Shown here in pieces: positions 1-5,375 of a stretch of 6,025 nt of DNA. The stretch is from contig JAFAVL010000048.1 in NCBI GenBank assembly GCA_019242465.1, positions 1 to 6,025 on the forward strand, written 5' to 3'. The notes beneath the pieces were generated by a model. The model had not been told where the DNA came from. It saw only the letters and a list, made by a program, of their open reading frames with translations, and did not search any database. Positions within the stretch are counted from its first letter, which is position 1; every line of letters begins with the position of its first letter. Origin of the DNA: Chroococcidiopsidaceae cyanobacterium CP_BM_RX_35. GTDB taxonomy: Bacteria; Cyanobacteriota; Cyanobacteriia; Cyanobacteriales; Chroococcidiopsidaceae. The translations under genes and the position numbers were made by a program.

Positions 1-509
1 ACACCAGCCTTGGCAGCACTGTAGTTGGCTTGACCAGGGTTGCCCATTTGACCAGCGACAGAAGCAATGTTAATGATCCGCCCAGCGCGTTGTTTCAACA
101 TCACTTTACTAACAGCGCGGATACATAGGAAAACACCAGTCAGATTGAGATCGATCACCGCTTGCCAGTCTTCCGGCTTCATCCTCAACAGTAATGTGTC
201 GCGGGTAACGCCAGCATTATTAACTAGAATGTCAACACGATTCCACTTTTCAAGTGCAGTCTTTAGTAGGATATCTACCTGCTCTACTTTAGAGACATCA
301 GCTTGCAAGACAATCGCACTGCCACCCGCCGATGAGATCTCATCTGCTACCTGCTGGGCTGCCTCACGGGAGTTAGCGTAGTTCACAACTACATGGGCTC
401 CTTCAGCTGCCATAGCCAGGGCGATCGCCCGACCAATGCCTCTTGACGCTCCCGTGATCATCGCCACTTGGTTGCGCAACCGTTGCCAATTCTCTGGTAA
501 AATTTCCAT
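1..509 (-). CDS. fabG: 3-oxoacyl-[acyl-carrier-protein] reductase FabG (partial, C-terminus beyond window)
   Basis: This NADPH-dependent enzyme reduces 3-oxoacyl-ACP to 3-hydroxyacyl-ACP in the cytosolic type II fatty acid synthesis cycle. Translating from the ATG at 509-507 gives 169 residues before the window edge, roughly two thirds of a typical 245-255 residue FabG. The short-chain dehydrogenase landmarks are in order: the nucleotide-binding TGASRGIG at residues 19-26, NNAG at 97-100, Asn122 in DLNLTG, Ser150 in IASVAG, and Tyr163/Lys167 in YSAAK. The catalytic Asn-Ser-Tyr-Lys set is therefore complete, and each residue sits 12 positions later than in E. coli FabG. The N-terminal extension starting MEILPENWQRL resembles other cyanobacterial FabGs and supports this start. 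There is no good Shine-Dalgarno sequence. The ATG lies one base after the stop of the anti-sigma gene, which suggests coupled translation. Related NADPH reductases such as PhaB share the fold, but FabG is the better fit. The missing C-terminus cannot be judged. Confidence 0.93.
   Translation of the reverse strand, partial: MEILPENWQRLRNQVAMITGASRGIGRAIALAMAAEGAHVVVNYANSREAAQQVADEISSAGGSAIVLQADVSKVEQVDILLKTALEKWNRVDILVNNAGVTRDTLLLRMKPEDWQAVIDLNLTGVFLCIRAVSKVMLKQRAGRIINIASVAGQMGNPGQANYSAAKAG
421..428. repeat. HIP1 octamer GCGATCGC
   Basis: This palindromic octamer is strongly over-represented in many cyanobacterial genomes. This copy lies inside fabG, where it encodes part of the GRAIA segment just after the glycine-rich loop. 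Confidence 0.8.
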
Positions 510-510
510 C

Positions 511-963
511 TTAGCTTACTAGGGGGAGGCGGAAGCGTTGATTTTTTTTCCCAAGTTTCAGCTCTGTTCCATTTGCATTCCACTGAACCTGGTCGAAGAT
601 TTTGTGGAGAATACACAAACCACGACCGCTTTCTGACTCTTCTGAGGGCAAAAGATGAGCTGGCCCGGTGTGATGGTGACAAGGAGGAGCAAATCCACGT
701 CCTTCGTCTGAAATGGCCCACCAGTAGTGGTCATTTGCTAGGAAAAAGCGAACTATCACAATTTTACTGGGATCAAGATTGTTGCCATGCTTGGCAGCAT
801 TTACTAGGGCTTCCTGTAGCCCTAACCTTAGCTCCGCATGCCATTGCTCTGGCACTTCCACTAGCAATAGGTCGAGAATTGGACAAAGATAGAGAGTAGA
901 GGCGAAGCTAATCGTGCCGAAGTTACGCCCAACCTTGGGCGGTGAGAGTGAGATAGTAATCAC
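511..963 (-). CDS. RsbW-like anti-sigma factor / serine-protein kinase (HATPase_c_2 family)
   Basis: This 150-residue protein is a single GHKL-type ATP-binding domain. It shows the N-box EALVNAAKHGN (residues 51-61), the G1 box DEGRGF (86-91) and the G2 box SGRGLCILHKIFD (112-124). This is the layout of RsbW and SpoIIAB kinases, which bind sigma factors and phosphorylate an anti-anti-sigma partner. The length is normal for the family. There is no membrane segment and no attached phosphatase or receiver domain, so it should act as a free cytosolic protein. The start is GTG at 963-961. A GAGGT Shine-Dalgarno (complement of 971-975) lies 7 bases upstream, which makes this start convincing. It is followed after one base by fabG, so the two probably share a transcript. 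No sigma factor or antagonist gene is visible here. In cyanobacteria many such proteins have no known partner, so the target cannot be named from sequence. Confidence 0.85.
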   Translation of the reverse strand: MITISLSPPKVGRNFGTISFASTLYLCPILDLLLVEVPEQWHAELRLGLQEALVNAAKHGNNLDPSKIVIVRFFLANDHYWWAISDEGRGFAPPCHHHTGPAHLLPSEESESGRGLCILHKIFDQVQWNANGTELKLGKKNQRFRLPLVS

Positions 964-970
964 TACAAAG

Positions 971-975
971 ACCTC
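971..975 (-). promoter_or_regulatory. Shine-Dalgarno GAGGT of the anti-sigma factor gene
   Basis: On the minus strand GAGGT sits 7 bases before the GTG at 963-961. It decides the non-ATG start of the anti-sigma gene. Confidence 0.65.
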
Positions 976-993
976 GTAGCTTTTAGCTAGAGA

Positions 994-1022
994 AACATAA
1001 GTTTGTTTAGCAATGGGAGCAA
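994..1022 (-). promoter_or_regulatory. candidate sigma70-type promoter for the anti-sigma/fabG operon
   Basis: On the minus strand TTGCTC (complement of 1017-1022) and TATGTT (complement of 994-999) are separated by exactly 17 bases and lie about 30 bases before the GTG start. Each box has two mismatches to consensus, so this is only a positional candidate. Transcription would begin roughly at 985-988 and leave a short leader that includes the GAGGT ribosome site. Confidence 0.3.
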
Positions 1023-1062
1023 ATGATCGCTAGTCGTGTTGGACTCAACTTTCCGCTCAATG

Positions 1063-1093
1063 GCCGCCCCAGCGGCGCGAAGAGCGCAAGCTC
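1063..1093. repeat. twin-hairpin repeat, intergenic copy
   Basis: Two small perfect hairpins lie side by side. GCCGC (1063-1067) pairs with GCGGC (1072-1076) over a 4-base loop. GAGC (1082-1085) pairs with GCTC (1090-1093) over a GCAA loop. The 16 bases AAGAGCGCAAGCTCAA at 1080-1095 recur exactly at 5170-5185, inside the PrsW-like gene, where another perfect hairpin also sits just before them. Two copies with the same architecture suggest a dispersed palindromic repeat family; its copy number in the genome is unknown. Confidence 0.5.
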
Positions 1094-1140
1094 AAACTTA
1101 TTTGCATCTTTCAACAACTCATAGGGCACCACACATCATT

Positions 1141-1227
1141 GGTCAATTTCTCTGTAGATGATGAAAGTCCACTTCGCCTGGACTATGTTTAGCTTGACCG
1201 CGGAATGCAGCCAACCCAGCTTTCATC
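1141..1227. other. nested and crossing inverted repeats, possible structured RNA
   Basis: Three perfect inverted repeats share about 87 bases. GGTCAA (1141-1146) matches TTGACC (1194-1199). AGTCCA (1166-1171) matches TGGACT (1179-1184) over a 7-base loop. GATGAAAG (1160-1167) matches CTTTCATC (1220-1227). The first two are compatible as a stem with an inner hairpin. The third overlaps the inner hairpin by two bases and crosses the first. Nothing here matches an RNA family that I recognise. Confidence 0.25.
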
Positions 1228-1243
1228 CCGTACAACGGCGGTG

Positions 1244-1416
1244 TACCCTTTGGGTAACGCTAACGGCTTACGCCTTCGCTCCGCTAGCGCTTCCCTTCGG
1301 AAGAGCGCGGTCGCCTGGGGAGGAGCCAGTGCTGTTAGCCGAAGGCGGAGCAAAGCGTTAGGCGGGTTTCCCGTCGCAGGTAACTGGCGTCGGAAACCCT
1401 CGCGCATAGCGCGGTC
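1244..1416. repeat. composite GC-rich palindromic repeat element
   Basis: This is a run of hairpins unlike the flanking coding sequence. TACCC/GGGTA pairs at 1244-1256 with a TTT loop. GCGCTTCC (1287-1294) pairs with GGAAGAGCGC (1299-1308), with a two-base bulge. ACGCCTTCGCTCCGC (1270-1284) is an imperfect inverted match to GCGGAGCAAAGCGT at 1346-1359. GGGTTTCC (1364-1371) pairs perfectly with GGAAACCC (1392-1399). CGCGC (1401-1405) pairs with GCGCG (1409-1413). The 9-mer AGCGCGGTC occurs twice (1304-1312 and 1408-1416), each time as the 3' arm of a hairpin. Its style matches high-copy intergenic repeats in several cyanobacterial genomes, which are often mis-annotated as short proteins. That recognition is from memory, not a search. 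The outer boundaries are approximate, and I see no transposase or target-site duplication. Confidence 0.6.
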
Positions 1417-1478
1417 TCACCGTTGACTAGTATTGCAGCCATATCTTTAGCATAGCATCCTTGCTACCCCAAATATCC

Positions 1479-2882
1479 CTACTTCCGAATTAGGAAAGCC
1501 ACACATTCCACATGAGCGGTTTGGGGGAAGAAATCAGCTGGTTGGACTCTGGTTAAACAATAGTTTCCTGTCTGACAAAGTAGTTTTAGGTCGCGAGCCA
1601 AGGTAGCAGGTTTACAACTGACATAGACAATGCGACGGGGTGAAGCTCGCAGTAAGGCTTCAATAACCGTACGATCGCACCCTTTGCGTGGCGGGTCGAG
1701 AAGCACAATGTCTGGAGTCACGTCGATTTGGGGAAGCAATGTCTCCACTAGCCCTACCTGAAAAGCTACGTTGTTGATCTGATTCAGTTCGGCATTGCGC
1801 TGTGCTTGCTCCACAGCTTCTTGTTGCACCTCCAAGCCGATTGCTTGCCGCACGCGCTGAGCTAGTGGCAACGTCAACGTGCCGATGCCACAGTAAGCAT
1901 CAACGAGTACCTCATCCCCTTGCAGGTGCAACTGCTCACTGATAACCTGCAATAGTAATTCAGCCGCTTCCGTGTAAACCTGGAAGAACGTATCAGGCAG
2001 CACCTGAAATTGCAAACCCGCAAATTGCTCTAGCAAGTGAGGTTGACCAACAATACAGCGAGTTTGGTCACCAAAAATGGTATTGGTACGTTCTGGGTTG
2101 CGATTTAGCGACACCCCCACCAACTGGGGATAACGATCCAACCACTCTTGGGCCTGGGTAGCAATTCCTGGTAGATCCCAATCTTTCACAACTAGTGTCA
2201 GCAGCATTTCCCCAGTCCGGCGACCAATTCGTAGTGCTAGATGCCGCACCTGCCCAACGCAAGTCCGTTCGTCATAGATCTGCCAACCTCGTCGTTGAAT
2301 GTCTTGCTTAGCTTCTGCTAGCAATGGATTCAGATGAGAATCTTGAACCGGGCATTGATTTAGATTAATCAAGTGGTGGCTGCCTTTTTGGTAGTAACCA
2401 GCTTGCACCTGACCAGTCGCTGATACACCCAGGGGATATGTAGATTTATTACGATAATGCAACGACGCAGGAGCAGCCAGAACTGGATCAACTGGGGGAC
2501 AAATGAACCCACCAATGCGTTCGAGGGCTTGGATTGCCAAATTTTGTTTAGCTACAAGTTGGTACTCGTAGGAGATGTGCTGCCACTGACAACCACCACA
2601 TTTATCAGCCACAATGCAGCTGGGCTGGATGCGGTGACTTGAAGCTACTACTAGCTCGTGCAGCTTGCCATAGGCATACTGGGGTTTGACACGCACTAAC
2701 CTGATCCAAGCGCGATCGCCCGGAGTTGTATCTGGCACAAACACAACACGGTCATGCCAGCGCCCCACCCCATCACCAGTGTCGCTTAAGTCAGTAACGG
2801 CAACTTCAATTAGTGCGCCTTGTCGCCATAGGGATTCTGGACGATCCCCTGCACTAGCATTAAGCAGTACTCTTGCAGACAT
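1479..2882 (-). CDS. rlmD: 23S rRNA (uracil-5-)-methyltransferase, RumA/RlmD family
   Basis: This SAM-dependent enzyme methylates C5 of a uridine in 23S rRNA (U1939 in E. coli). It is 467 residues long. The N-terminal part (about 20-80) looks like the TRAM RNA-binding domain. The four [4Fe-4S] cysteines are Cys89, Cys95 and Cys98 (the CGGCQW segment) and Cys177 (NQCP). The C-terminal Rossmann domain has FFQV near 299-302, DAYCGIGT at 328-335 for SAM binding, LDPPRKGC at 395-402, the nucleophile Cys423 in VSCKPATLARDL, and the general base Glu459 near the end. The start is ATG at 2882-2880, preceded by GGAGGA (complement of 2889-2894) at a 6-base spacing. It is divergent from apcD with 73 bases between them, and nothing is co-directional close downstream. 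Cyanobacteria often carry several TrmA/RumA paralogues, so the exact target uridine (the RlmD or RlmC site) is inferred, not seen. Confidence 0.93.
   Translation of the reverse strand: MSARVLLNASAGDRPESLWRQGALIEVAVTDLSDTGDGVGRWHDRVVFVPDTTPGDRAWIRLVRVKPQYAYGKLHELVVASSHRIQPSCIVADKCGGCQWQHISYEYQLVAKQNLAIQALERIGGFICPPVDPVLAAPASLHYRNKSTYPLGVSATGQVQAGYYQKGSHHLINLNQCPVQDSHLNPLLAEAKQDIQRRGWQIYDERTCVGQVRHLALRIGRRTGEMLLTLVVKDWDLPGIATQAQEWLDRYPQLVGVSLNRNPERTNTIFGDQTRCIVGQPHLLEQFAGLQFQVLPDTFFQVYTEAAELLLQVISEQLHLQGDEVLVDAYCGIGTLTLPLAQRVRQAIGLEVQQEAVEQAQRNAELNQINNVAFQVGLVETLLPQIDVTPDIVLLDPPRKGCDRTVIEALLRASPRRIVYVSCKPATLARDLKLLCQTGNYCLTRVQPADFFPQTAHVECVAFLIRK
2712..2719. repeat. HIP1 octamer GCGATCGC
   Basis: This second HIP1 copy lies within the N-terminal, TRAM-like part of the rRNA methyltransferase gene. 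Confidence 0.8.
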
Positions 2883-2955
2883 GGTCTCTCCTCCCTTTAT
2901 TTGTGTACCTCTAAGTCGCTAAACTACTAGTGATACCCTGTGTAATCTAATAATC
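2883..2955. promoter_or_regulatory. divergent promoter region between rlmD and apcD
   Basis: These 73 bases must hold, or overlap, the promoters and leaders of both genes unless transcription starts inside a neighbouring coding sequence. On the plus strand TAATCT at 2943-2948 resembles a -10 box but lies only 7 bases before the apcD ATG. If it were used, the mRNA would be nearly leaderless. No convincing -35 box is seen in either direction, so I do not assign exact promoter elements. Confidence 0.4.
2889..2894 (-). promoter_or_regulatory. Shine-Dalgarno GGAGGA of the rRNA methyltransferase gene
   Basis: On the minus strand a strong GGAGGA lies 6 bases before the ATG at 2882-2880 and fixes this start. 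The divergent apcD, by contrast, has no visible Shine-Dalgarno sequence. Confidence 0.75.
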
Positions 2956-3447
2956 ATGAGTGTAATTAGCCAAGTTATTCTCAAAGCCGACGACGAGCTT
3001 CGCTATCCTAGCACTGGCGAACTCAAGAGCATCAAAGATTTTTTGGAAACTGGTCAACAGCGGATGCGAATTGCCACAACACTTGCCGAAAACGAAAAGA
3101 AAATCGTGCAAGAAGCGAGTAAACAGCTGTGGCAGAAACGCCCAGACTTCATCGCCCCCGGTGGTAATGCTTATGGGGAGCGGCAACGGGCTTTATGCCT
3201 ACGCGACTATGGCTGGTATCTGCGCCTCATCACCTACGGGGTGCTTGCTGGTGATAAGGGGCCAATCGAAAAAATTGGTTTGATTGGCGTGCGGGAAATG
3301 TATAACTCGCTGGGTGTTCCCGTTCCCGGAATGGTGGAATCGATCCGCTGTCTGAAGAAAGCCTCCCTGGATTTACTAAACGAGCGAGATGCCGCTGAGG
3401 CAGCTCCTTACTTTGACTACATTATTCAGTCTATGTCTTCGCTCTGA
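2956..3447 (+). CDS. apcD: allophycocyanin-B alpha subunit ApcD (phycobilisome core terminal emitter)
   Basis: ApcD is the long-wavelength alpha subunit of the phycobilisome core. It replaces ApcA in one core trimer and passes energy to the photosystems, notably photosystem I, and takes part in state transitions. The 163 residues cover the whole phycobiliprotein fold; the family is about 161. The chromophore-binding cysteine is Cys81 in [13 protein letters not shown], with Asp84 beside it to contact the phycocyanobilin. The segments [19 protein letters not shown] and [10 protein letters not shown] match ApcD sequences I know and separate it from ApcA and ApcF. The start is ATG at 2956; the opening [19 protein letters not shown] is typical. 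No Shine-Dalgarno sequence is visible. The gene stands alone, apart from the apcA-apcB-apcC cluster, as is usual for apcD. A strong palindrome follows its stop codon. Confidence 0.97.
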   Translation: MSVISQVILKADDELRYPSTGELKSIKDFLETGQQRMRIATTLAENEKKIVQEASKQLWQKRPDFIAPGGNAYGERQRALCLRDYGWYLRLITYGVLAGDKGPIEKIGLIGVREMYNSLGVPVPGMVESIRCLKKASLDLLNERDAAEAAPYFDYIIQSMSSL

Positions 3448-3453
3448 AGAGAG

Positions 3454-3478
3454 TAGGGGAGTAGCTACTCCCCTATTT
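3454..3478 (+). terminator. apcD transcription terminator (perfect palindrome)
   Basis: Beginning 6 bases after the apcD stop, 3454-3475 is a perfect 22-base palindrome with arms TAGGGGAGTAG and CTACTCCCCTA. Allowing for a loop, about 9 pairs can form. It is followed only by TTT and then CCCC, so the T-run is weak. It may therefore act mainly as a 3' stabilising hairpin. Confidence 0.6.
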
Positions 3479-3490
3479 CCCCAAAATGAC

Positions 3491-3524
3491 AAAAAACCGA
3501 CAGGTCTTACAAGAAGACTGTCGG
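3491..3524 (-). terminator. intrinsic terminator for minus-strand transcription, perhaps bidirectional
   Basis: CCGACAG (3497-3503) pairs with CTGTCGG (3518-3524). TCTT/AAGA inside extends the stem with one bulged G. On the minus strand the hairpin is followed directly by six T residues (complement of 3491-3496), the classic intrinsic terminator layout. On the plus strand the tail is TCGTTCGTGTT, much weaker. No minus-strand gene ends nearby. It would stop leftward transcripts, for example from the PrsW-like gene across the P450 relic, before they run antisense into apcD. Confidence 0.55.
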
Positions 3525-3650
3525 TCGTTCGTGTTCCCTATTAATGACTCGGCTAGATTTCTTCTTTAGAATAAAATCTCAAAGATTTAATAGTTACGAT
3601 CTCAGTCATTTTTATTCGTGATTCCCATCACAGGGAAAAGAGAAGCTGTC
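3525..3650 (+). other. AT-rich spacer before the P450 relic
   Basis: This 126-base spacer is AT-rich and contains no gene. TAGAAT at 3567-3572 and TTTAATAG around 3587-3594 could serve as -10 boxes, but no suitably spaced -35 box was found. An in-frame GTG at 3618 would add 11 residues to the P450 fragment. The ATG at 3651 is preferred because MKLPEGPQTP is the expected N-terminus. Confidence 0.4.
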
Positions 3651-4326
3651 ATGAAACTGCCTGAGGGTCCCCAAACTCCGCGATCGCTGCGGTTGCTCCA
3701 ATGGATTCTTCGCCCTGCTGAACTGCTAGAAGCCTATCAACAGCGCTATGGTGACTCCTTTACAGTACTACGGGGGCGCGACTCTTCTCCCGTTGTCTAC
3801 CTCAGTCACCCGCAGGCTGTACAGCGGATATTTACTGCCGATCCTAGTCAGTTAGGAGATATTGGCGGAGGAGGTAAGGTTTTACGATTAATGTTGGGTG
3901 ACAACTCACTGCTTTTGCTGGAAGGTGATCGCCATCGGCAGCAACGACAGCTTCTTATGCCTCCATACTATGGAATACGAGTTTGAGCCTGGTACAGTGC
4001 TGCTCCCATGTATCTACATGGCTCACCACCGGAAGGAGGTGTATCCAGAGCCTAAGTTGTTTAAACCAGAGCGGTTTTTGGAACGACAATTTTCACCTTA
4101 TGAGTATTTGCCTTTTGGTGGTGGGAACCGTCGTTGTATTGGGATGGCATTTGCCCTATTTGAAATGAAGCTAGTGTTGGCGACGATTGTGCCTCAATTT
4201 GAACTGACACTCACCACGCGCCGCTCGGTTCGACCTGTACGTCGGGGCTTAACTCTGGCACCTCCAGCCAACCTGCAAATGATAGCGACACGCCGTCAAG
4301 CGAAGGCGAAACCTGTAACAGCATAA
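3651..4326 (+). pseudogene. CYP110-like cytochrome P450, internally deleted and frameshifted
   Basis: The 5' part (3651 to about 3974) encodes about 108 residues of a normal cyanobacterial P450 N-terminus, opening MKLPEGPQTP and reaching the helix C region GDRHRQQRQLLMPPYYG. It then hits TGA at 3984. From about 3970, in a different frame, the 3' part resumes at YEFEPGTVLLPCIY and continues through FKPERF and the heme-ligand loop FGGGNRRCIG (ligand Cys codon at 4135-4137) to TAA at 4324-4326. Everything between is missing, including the I-helix oxygen-activation motif and the ExxR motif. That is about 230 residues of a family that is normally about 450-460 long. The pieces abut at about 3969-3975, which fits a single deletion that also shifted the frame. 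Neither piece could be an active monooxygenase. CYP110 members oxidise fatty acids or terpenes; the original substrate cannot be told. It converges with the PrsW-like gene, two bases apart. Confidence 0.9.
3680..3687. repeat. HIP1 octamer GCGATCGC
   Basis: This third HIP1 copy lies near the 5' end of the P450 relic. Three copies in 6 kb compares with about one per 65 kb expected for a random octamer, and supports a cyanobacterial origin. Confidence 0.8.
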
Positions 4327-4328
4327 AT

Positions 4329-5375
4329 TCACAAACCGTGCCGTTTCACGTTAGAGGAACTTTGGCGAATAGTTGAAGCTCTTAAATAGGAGTAAATTCC
4401 AATAGCAATGAGTCCAGGAATTAGATTGAGCCCACAGCGACTAACTATAAACCACTCCATATCTGGGGCAAATAACTGAGATAGACTCAAAGAACTGAGG
4501 CTTCTAGCTAAGAGAAATAAACCAAAAATGGCATTGCCTCCTAGCACAATGGCAAACAGCGCTAAACCTAGTCTCCAGTAATACTGGAGGCGTGGACGAA
4601 CTGAGAGCGGGGCTAAGGTCAACTTGCCCTGTGCTTGCCCCAGTAAAGTCTCCAGTCGCCAGAACATCCATAACAGAAATGGAAACAAACCGTAGCTCAG
4701 CCAATGTAGCGGCGGAGAATAACGCCAGGCAATTGATAAAACATTGACTAAAGCATGACATATAACAGCATTCAGCCAAGCTCTCACAATCACCCCTCGA
4801 TACTCAGATGACCGGAACCTAGAACGCCTAGCTAGTCCCAGCGCATATCCCCATGGAGCCGAGAGCATGGCGTGAACTGGGGTACCAATCAAGCGGTCAA
4901 AAATTGATGTGCCGTTGGTAAGATAAACCCAGTTTTCTTCAGCCGTGAATCCTAGAGTGATCGCGATGGTAGACAAAAATATAGTACTTGTCCGTTTGGG
5001 ACGTGAGCCTTGAAATAGAACTACGCTACCCAACTTGCTACCTTCTTCAATTGGACCAACTTCTAAAAGCTGCCGCAGGGCAGCTCCAGGCAGAGAGTGG
5101 GTCATCTGCTCCCAATTCATGACGCCAGCTAAAGACTCAAGGGTTTGCCGGAGGTAGCTCCGGCAACTCAAGAGCGCAAGCTCAAGCCTAGATTCTAAAT
5201 CTAGTGCTACTAATCCTGATACTGCCCCAACGACAAATAATAGCAGCAGCCTAGATAGGGGCGGTGCAGCTAGAACGCGGTGGTGGTAGTAAACCAAAAG
5301 TACAAGCGGTGGCATAACTGCCCACACCACCAACTGGAAATTATCCACGCGAGGCGCATTATGCCACTTGGGCAA
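4329..5375 (-). CDS. PrsW-family intramembrane metalloprotease
   Basis: This is a multi-pass membrane protein of up to 348 residues. Hydrophobic segments lie at about 14-30, 42-60, 130-150, 200-217, 225-240, 268-291 and 308-331. The PrsW/CPBP-type motifs are visible: EEGSK at 110-114 (Glu110, Glu111), GFTAEEN at 142-148, a histidine in TPVHAM (His168) and CHALVN at 206-211 (His207). These are the expected metal-binding and catalytic residues. PrsW in Bacillus cleaves an anti-sigma factor in the membrane; the substrate here is unknown. The start is uncertain. TTG at 5375 overlaps the upstream methyltransferase by 17 bases, while GTG at 5348 would give a protein nine residues shorter; neither has a good Shine-Dalgarno sequence. 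Residues 65-77 are encoded by a palindromic repeat. The gene is probably co-transcribed with the methyltransferase and converges with the P450 relic. Confidence 0.82.
   Translation of the reverse strand: MPKWHNAPRVDNFQLVVWAVMPPLVLLVYYHHRVLAAPPLSRLLLLFVVGAVSGLVALDLESRLELALLSCRSYLRQTLESLAGVMNWEQMTHSLPGAALRQLLEVGPIEEGSKLGSVVLFQGSRPKRTSTIFLSTIAITLGFTAEENWVYLTNGTSIFDRLIGTPVHAMLSAPWGYALGLARRSRFRSSEYRGVIVRAWLNAVICHALVNVLSIAWRYSPPLHWLSYGLFPFLLWMFWRLETLLGQAQGKLTLAPLSVRPRLQYYWRLGLALFAIVLGGNAIFGLFLLARSLSSLSLSQLFAPDMEWFIVSRCGLNLIPGLIAIGIYSYLRASTIRQSSSNVKRHGL
5145..5185. repeat. twin-hairpin repeat inside the PrsW-like gene
   Basis: TTGCCGGAG (5145-5153) pairs perfectly with CTCCGGCAA (5158-5166) over a 4-base loop. 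Five bases later GAGC (5172-5175) pairs with GCTC (5180-5183) over a GCAA loop. The 16 bases at 5170-5185 are identical to 1080-1095. The element lies in frame and encodes about residues 65-77 of the protease, between the second hydrophobic segment and the EEGSK motif. No stop or frameshift results. Confidence 0.6.

Larger units (their letters stand above)
964..1478. other. 515-base gene-free region with repeats and inverted repeats
   Basis: This stretch separates the start of the anti-sigma gene from the stop of the rRNA methyltransferase gene, both on the minus strand. From left to right it holds a candidate promoter (994-1022), a twin-hairpin repeat (1063-1093), a group of nested inverted repeats (1141-1227), and a long GC-rich composite hairpin repeat (1244-1416). 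It ends with a small hairpin, TAGCA/TGCTA at 1453-1457 and 1462-1466, just downstream of the methyltransferase gene. That hairpin has no T-run, so it is a poor terminator candidate. Open frames of 67-73 codons cross the repeat on both strands, but they lack any recognisable protein signature and are not called as genes. Confidence 0.75.

Noticed and set aside
67..381. Plus-strand open frame of 104 codons
   Set aside because: It is antisense to fabG, whose catalytic motifs are all present on the other strand.
573..899. Plus-strand open frame of 108 codons, and a minus-strand frame at 458-721
   Set aside because: Both are other-frame shadows of the anti-sigma factor gene, which has clear ATP-binding boxes.
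1244..1416. CRISPR array or insertion sequence
   Set aside because: There are no regularly spaced repeats with unique spacers, no transposase, and no terminal inverted repeats with a target duplication.
1158..1426. Three overlapping open frames of 67-73 codons on both strands (plus 1158-1361, minus 1189-1407, plus 1205-1426)
   Set aside because: They lie on the GC-rich hairpin repeat, overlap each other on both strands, and have arginine-, alanine- and leucine-rich low-information translations with no domain. They are better explained by the repeat.
1453..1466. TAGCA/TGCTA hairpin as the rRNA methyltransferase terminator
   Set aside because: The stem has only 5 bp and no T-run follows on the minus strand, so it cannot be called a terminator.
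2457..2922. Plus-strand open frames at 2457-2642 and 2686-2922
   Set aside because: They are antisense to the rRNA methyltransferase and have no protein signature of their own.
2947..3186. Minus-strand open frame of 79 codons opposite apcD
   Set aside because: apcD is unmistakable on the plus strand, and the antisense translation has no domain.
3898..3969. Using the ATG at 3898 as the start of an intact downstream P450 gene
   Set aside because: The first 24 residues from this start are out-of-frame translation of the P450 N-terminal half. Real homology begins only at about 3970.
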